Below, piece after piece: positions 62,354 through 64,000 of a stretch of 64,000 bases of DNA. Source of the stretch: Paenibacillus oenotherae (GTDB taxonomy: Bacteria > Bacillota > Bacilli > Paenibacillales > Paenibacillaceae); the NCBI RefSeq assembly GCF_019443105.1, contig NZ_JAHZIJ010000001.1, positions 62,001-126,000 of the forward strand, read 5' to 3'. The notes under the pieces were generated by a model. The model was not told the DNA's origin. It saw nothing but the letters and a program-made list of their open reading frames with translations, and searched no databases. The translations under genes were made by a program, and so were the position numbers. How positions within the stretch are numbered: the first letter of the stretch is position 1; every line of letters starts with the position of its first letter.

Positions 62354-63148
62354 CTACATCATCAGCCAATCGGTTTCAGTCAGCCGGATTTTTTGAATCC
62401 GCTTGGCCGAGCCCGTCGATTCATCAATGTCTACAAGCACGGCGTGGAAATGCCAATTGCCTTCATCTACGACGAACCTCGTTGGCAGCTGCGTCTTGAA
62501 CTTGTGTATGACAGCCGTCCTTTCCATGCCCAGCACACCATCCATGGGACCTACCATGCCGACATCAGTCAGATAAGCCGTACCGCTTGGCAGAATCCGA
62601 TCGTCATTCGTCTGGACATGTGTATGTGTACCCACTACAAGCGATACTGAACCATCCAAATACCAGCCCATAGCAATTTTCTCCGAAGTCGCCTCCGCAT
62701 GAAAATCAACCAGAATGCATTTTGTTTTGGAACGCATCTCCTCGATCAGCTCATCAGCCTTGCGGAAGGGACAATCGATCGGTGGAAGAAAGGTGCGCCC
62801 CTGCAAATTGATAATTGCAAGCTCCTTGCCATTCGCTTTAATGACCGCTGCTCCTTGTCCCGGCGCCTCCTCAGAAAAGTTAGCAGGACGCACAAGCCTT
62901 GGTTGATCATCGATCCATTCGAAAATATCTTTGTTGTCCCATGTATGGTTACCCATCGTAATGCCATGGACGCCTGCATCGAACAGCTCTTTCACGATGG
63001 CAGCTGTAATCCCCCGGCCTGCCGCGGCGTTCTCGCCATTGGCAATTACGATATGCGGGTTGTATTTGCTTATAAGTGAAGGCAGAACCTTCTTGACGGC
63101 GGTGCGGCCCACATTGCCCACAATATCGCCGATAAATAACACGTTCAT
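62354..63148 (-). CDS. ymdB: YmdB metallophosphoesterase (TIGR00282)
   Basis: 264 residues, GGTGAGG upstream of ATG 63148. Metal-binding motifs: Asp8 in LFIGDIVGNVG, Glu/Asn in VIANGENAAAG, Asn/His in TMGNHTWDNKDIF, and the His pairs in VDFHAEATSEK and VGTHTHVQTND. YmdB hydrolyses 2',3'-cyclic nucleotides and affects biofilm formation in Bacillus. Directly downstream of rny, behind a terminator. Confidence 0.97.
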   Translation of the reverse strand: MNVLFIGDIVGNVGRTAVKKVLPSLISKYNPHIVIANGENAAAGRGITAAIVKELFDAGVHGITMGNHTWDNKDIFEWIDDQPRLVRPANFSEEAPGQGAAVIKANGKELAIINLQGRTFLPPIDCPFRKADELIEEMRSKTKCILVDFHAEATSEKIAMGWYLDGSVSLVVGTHTHVQTNDDRILPSGTAYLTDVGMVGPMDGVLGMERTAVIHKFKTQLPTRFVVDEGNWHFHAVLVDIDESTGSAKRIQKIRLTETDWLMM

Positions 63149-63174
63149 CTCATAACCTCACCTAAATAGAATAG

Positions 63175-63200
63175 AAAAGTGGCTGACAGGCAGCCACTTT
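63175..63200 (-). terminator. Terminator after rny
   Basis: AAAGTGGCTG pairs with CAGCCACTTT around a 5-6 nt loop on the minus strand, followed by TTCTATTC. Lies between the rny stop at 63222 and ymdB. Confidence 0.85.
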
Positions 63201-63221
63201 ACTGGTTTATTGCAGATTTAA

Positions 63222-64000
63222 TTATTTGGCGTATTCAACCGCTCGCGTCTCACGAATAACCGTTACTTTAATATGTCCCGGATAATCGAGTTCGCCCTCG
63301 ATCTTCTTCGTAATATCGCGGGCTAAGCGGAATGCTTCCGTATCGTCGATTTTGTCCGGCTGTACCATAACGCGAACTTCGCGCCCAGCCTGGATTGCGT
63401 ATGATTTCTCAACGCCCTCGAACGATTCCGAGATGTCTTCCAGCTTCTCCAGACGTTTGATATACGTTTCGAGCGTTTCTCTCCGTGCTCCCGGACGCGC
63501 TGCCGACAATGCGTCTGCTGCGCCGACCAGCATGGCGATGACCGATGTCGCTTCGCAATCGCCGTGATGGGATGCGATACTGTTGATAACGACCGGATGC
63601 TCCTTGTACTTCTTCGCCAGCTCCACACCGATTTCAACATGGGAGCCTTCCACCTCATGGTCAAGCGCCTTACCGATGTCATGCAGCAAGCCGGAACGTT
63701 TCGCAAGCGTAATGTCTTCGCCAAGCTCTGCTGCCATCAGACCCGTTAAATAAGCAACCTCCATGGAGTGCTTCAATACATTCTGACCATAACTCGTCCG
63801 ATATTTCAGGCGGCCCAAAATTTTGATCAGATCTGGATGTAAACCATGAACGCCAACCTCGAATGTTGCTTGCTCCCCATATTCGCGGATTCGTTCGTCC
63901 ACTTCTTTGCGAGATTTCTCGACCATCTCTTCGATGCGTGCAGGATGGATACGACCATCTGCAACCAGCTTCTCGAGTGATGTACGGGCAATTTCGCGGC
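63222..64000 (-). CDS. rny: Ribonuclease Y (partial, N-terminus outside window)
   Basis: 259 visible residues, the C-terminal half; the gene enters from the right edge of the window. The HD domain is complete ([43 protein letters not shown]), followed by [18 protein letters not shown], typical of RNase Y, and the C-terminal [21 protein letters not shown]. RNase Y is the membrane-bound endonuclease that starts mRNA decay and acts with the Ric complex, one subunit of which is encoded at 52885-53385. The KH domain and membrane anchor lie outside the window. Confidence 0.96.
   Translation of the reverse strand, partial: REIARTSLEKLVADGRIHPARIEEMVEKSRKEVDERIREYGEQATFEVGVHGLHPDLIKILGRLKYRTSYGQNVLKHSMEVAYLTGLMAAELGEDITLAKRSGLLHDIGKALDHEVEGSHVEIGVELAKKYKEHPVVINSIASHHGDCEATSVIAMLVGAADALSAARPGARRETLETYIKRLEKLEDISESFEGVEKSYAIQAGREVRVMVQPDKIDDTEAFRLARDITKKIEGELDYPGHIKVTVIRETRAVEYAK

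Overview
The window looks like chromosome of a spore-forming, GC-moderate Paenibacillus-type bacterium (Paenibacillaceae, Bacillota). Signs are strong AGGAGG-type ribosome sites, frequent GTG/TTG starts, a giant SLH-anchored surface protein, a cyclodextrin glucanotransferase of the Paenibacillus macerans/Bacillus circulans type, SpoVS, and the gene order rny-ymdB-spoVS ... korAB ... miaB-ricA familiar from endospore formers. No rRNA, tRNA, CRISPR array, transposase or phage gene was found. All assignments come from reading the sequence and from knowledge of the families; no search was run.

Layout. 1-9 kb: the end of a response regulator and, divergently, a 2754-residue secreted protein made of DUF11-type, Cna-B/carboxypeptidase-regulatory and Big_1 domains closed by SLH domains. 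9-19 kb (minus strand): a DUF3900-like protein, an EcsC-family protein, the secreted CGTase, a HelD-type helicase, a small DUF1294 membrane protein and HrpB. 19-30 kb (minus strand): one long cobalamin operon, btuF-btuC-btuD-cobT-cobU-cbiB-cobS-cobD-cobQ-cbiZ. It is preceded by a clear promoter, a cobalamin riboswitch and an intrinsic terminator, and followed by a 9-bp microsatellite and an array of short palindromic repeats. It codes for B12/corrinoid uptake plus late assembly and remodelling of the lower ligand. 30-34 kb: a YtkA-like secreted protein, a SafE/DsbD-like membrane protein and a copper P-type ATPase, then a gene-free 0.7 kb with a second copy of the palindromic repeat array, then a rhodanese.

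34.9-48.1 kb (minus strand): an eight-gene, tightly packed operon. In transcription order it holds a large membrane protein with a GATase-like region, an ABC ATPase, an ABC-2 permease, a coiled-coil/poly-Gly-Ser membrane protein, a MoxR AAA+ ATPase, a DUF58 protein, and two VWA membrane proteins (the second with two VWA domains around a GATase1-like domain). This is the most system-like assembly of unknown purpose in the window.

48-64 kb: a lepB-DUF4184-ybjQ operon, an MFS transporter, an iron-dependent alcohol dehydrogenase, miaB-ricA, a small patch that looks acquired (a truncated unknown ORF, an aminoglycoside nucleotidyltransferase-like gene, a lipoprotein esterase), pduL, korAB, a membrane dipeptidase, spoVS, ymdB and the 3' part of rny.

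The observation most likely to be new is a family of composite palindromic repeats, with units of about 50, 61-63 and 51 bp in that order. It is present twice in opposite orientation (19314-19560 and 34171-34362), always between genes and next to an intrinsic terminator.
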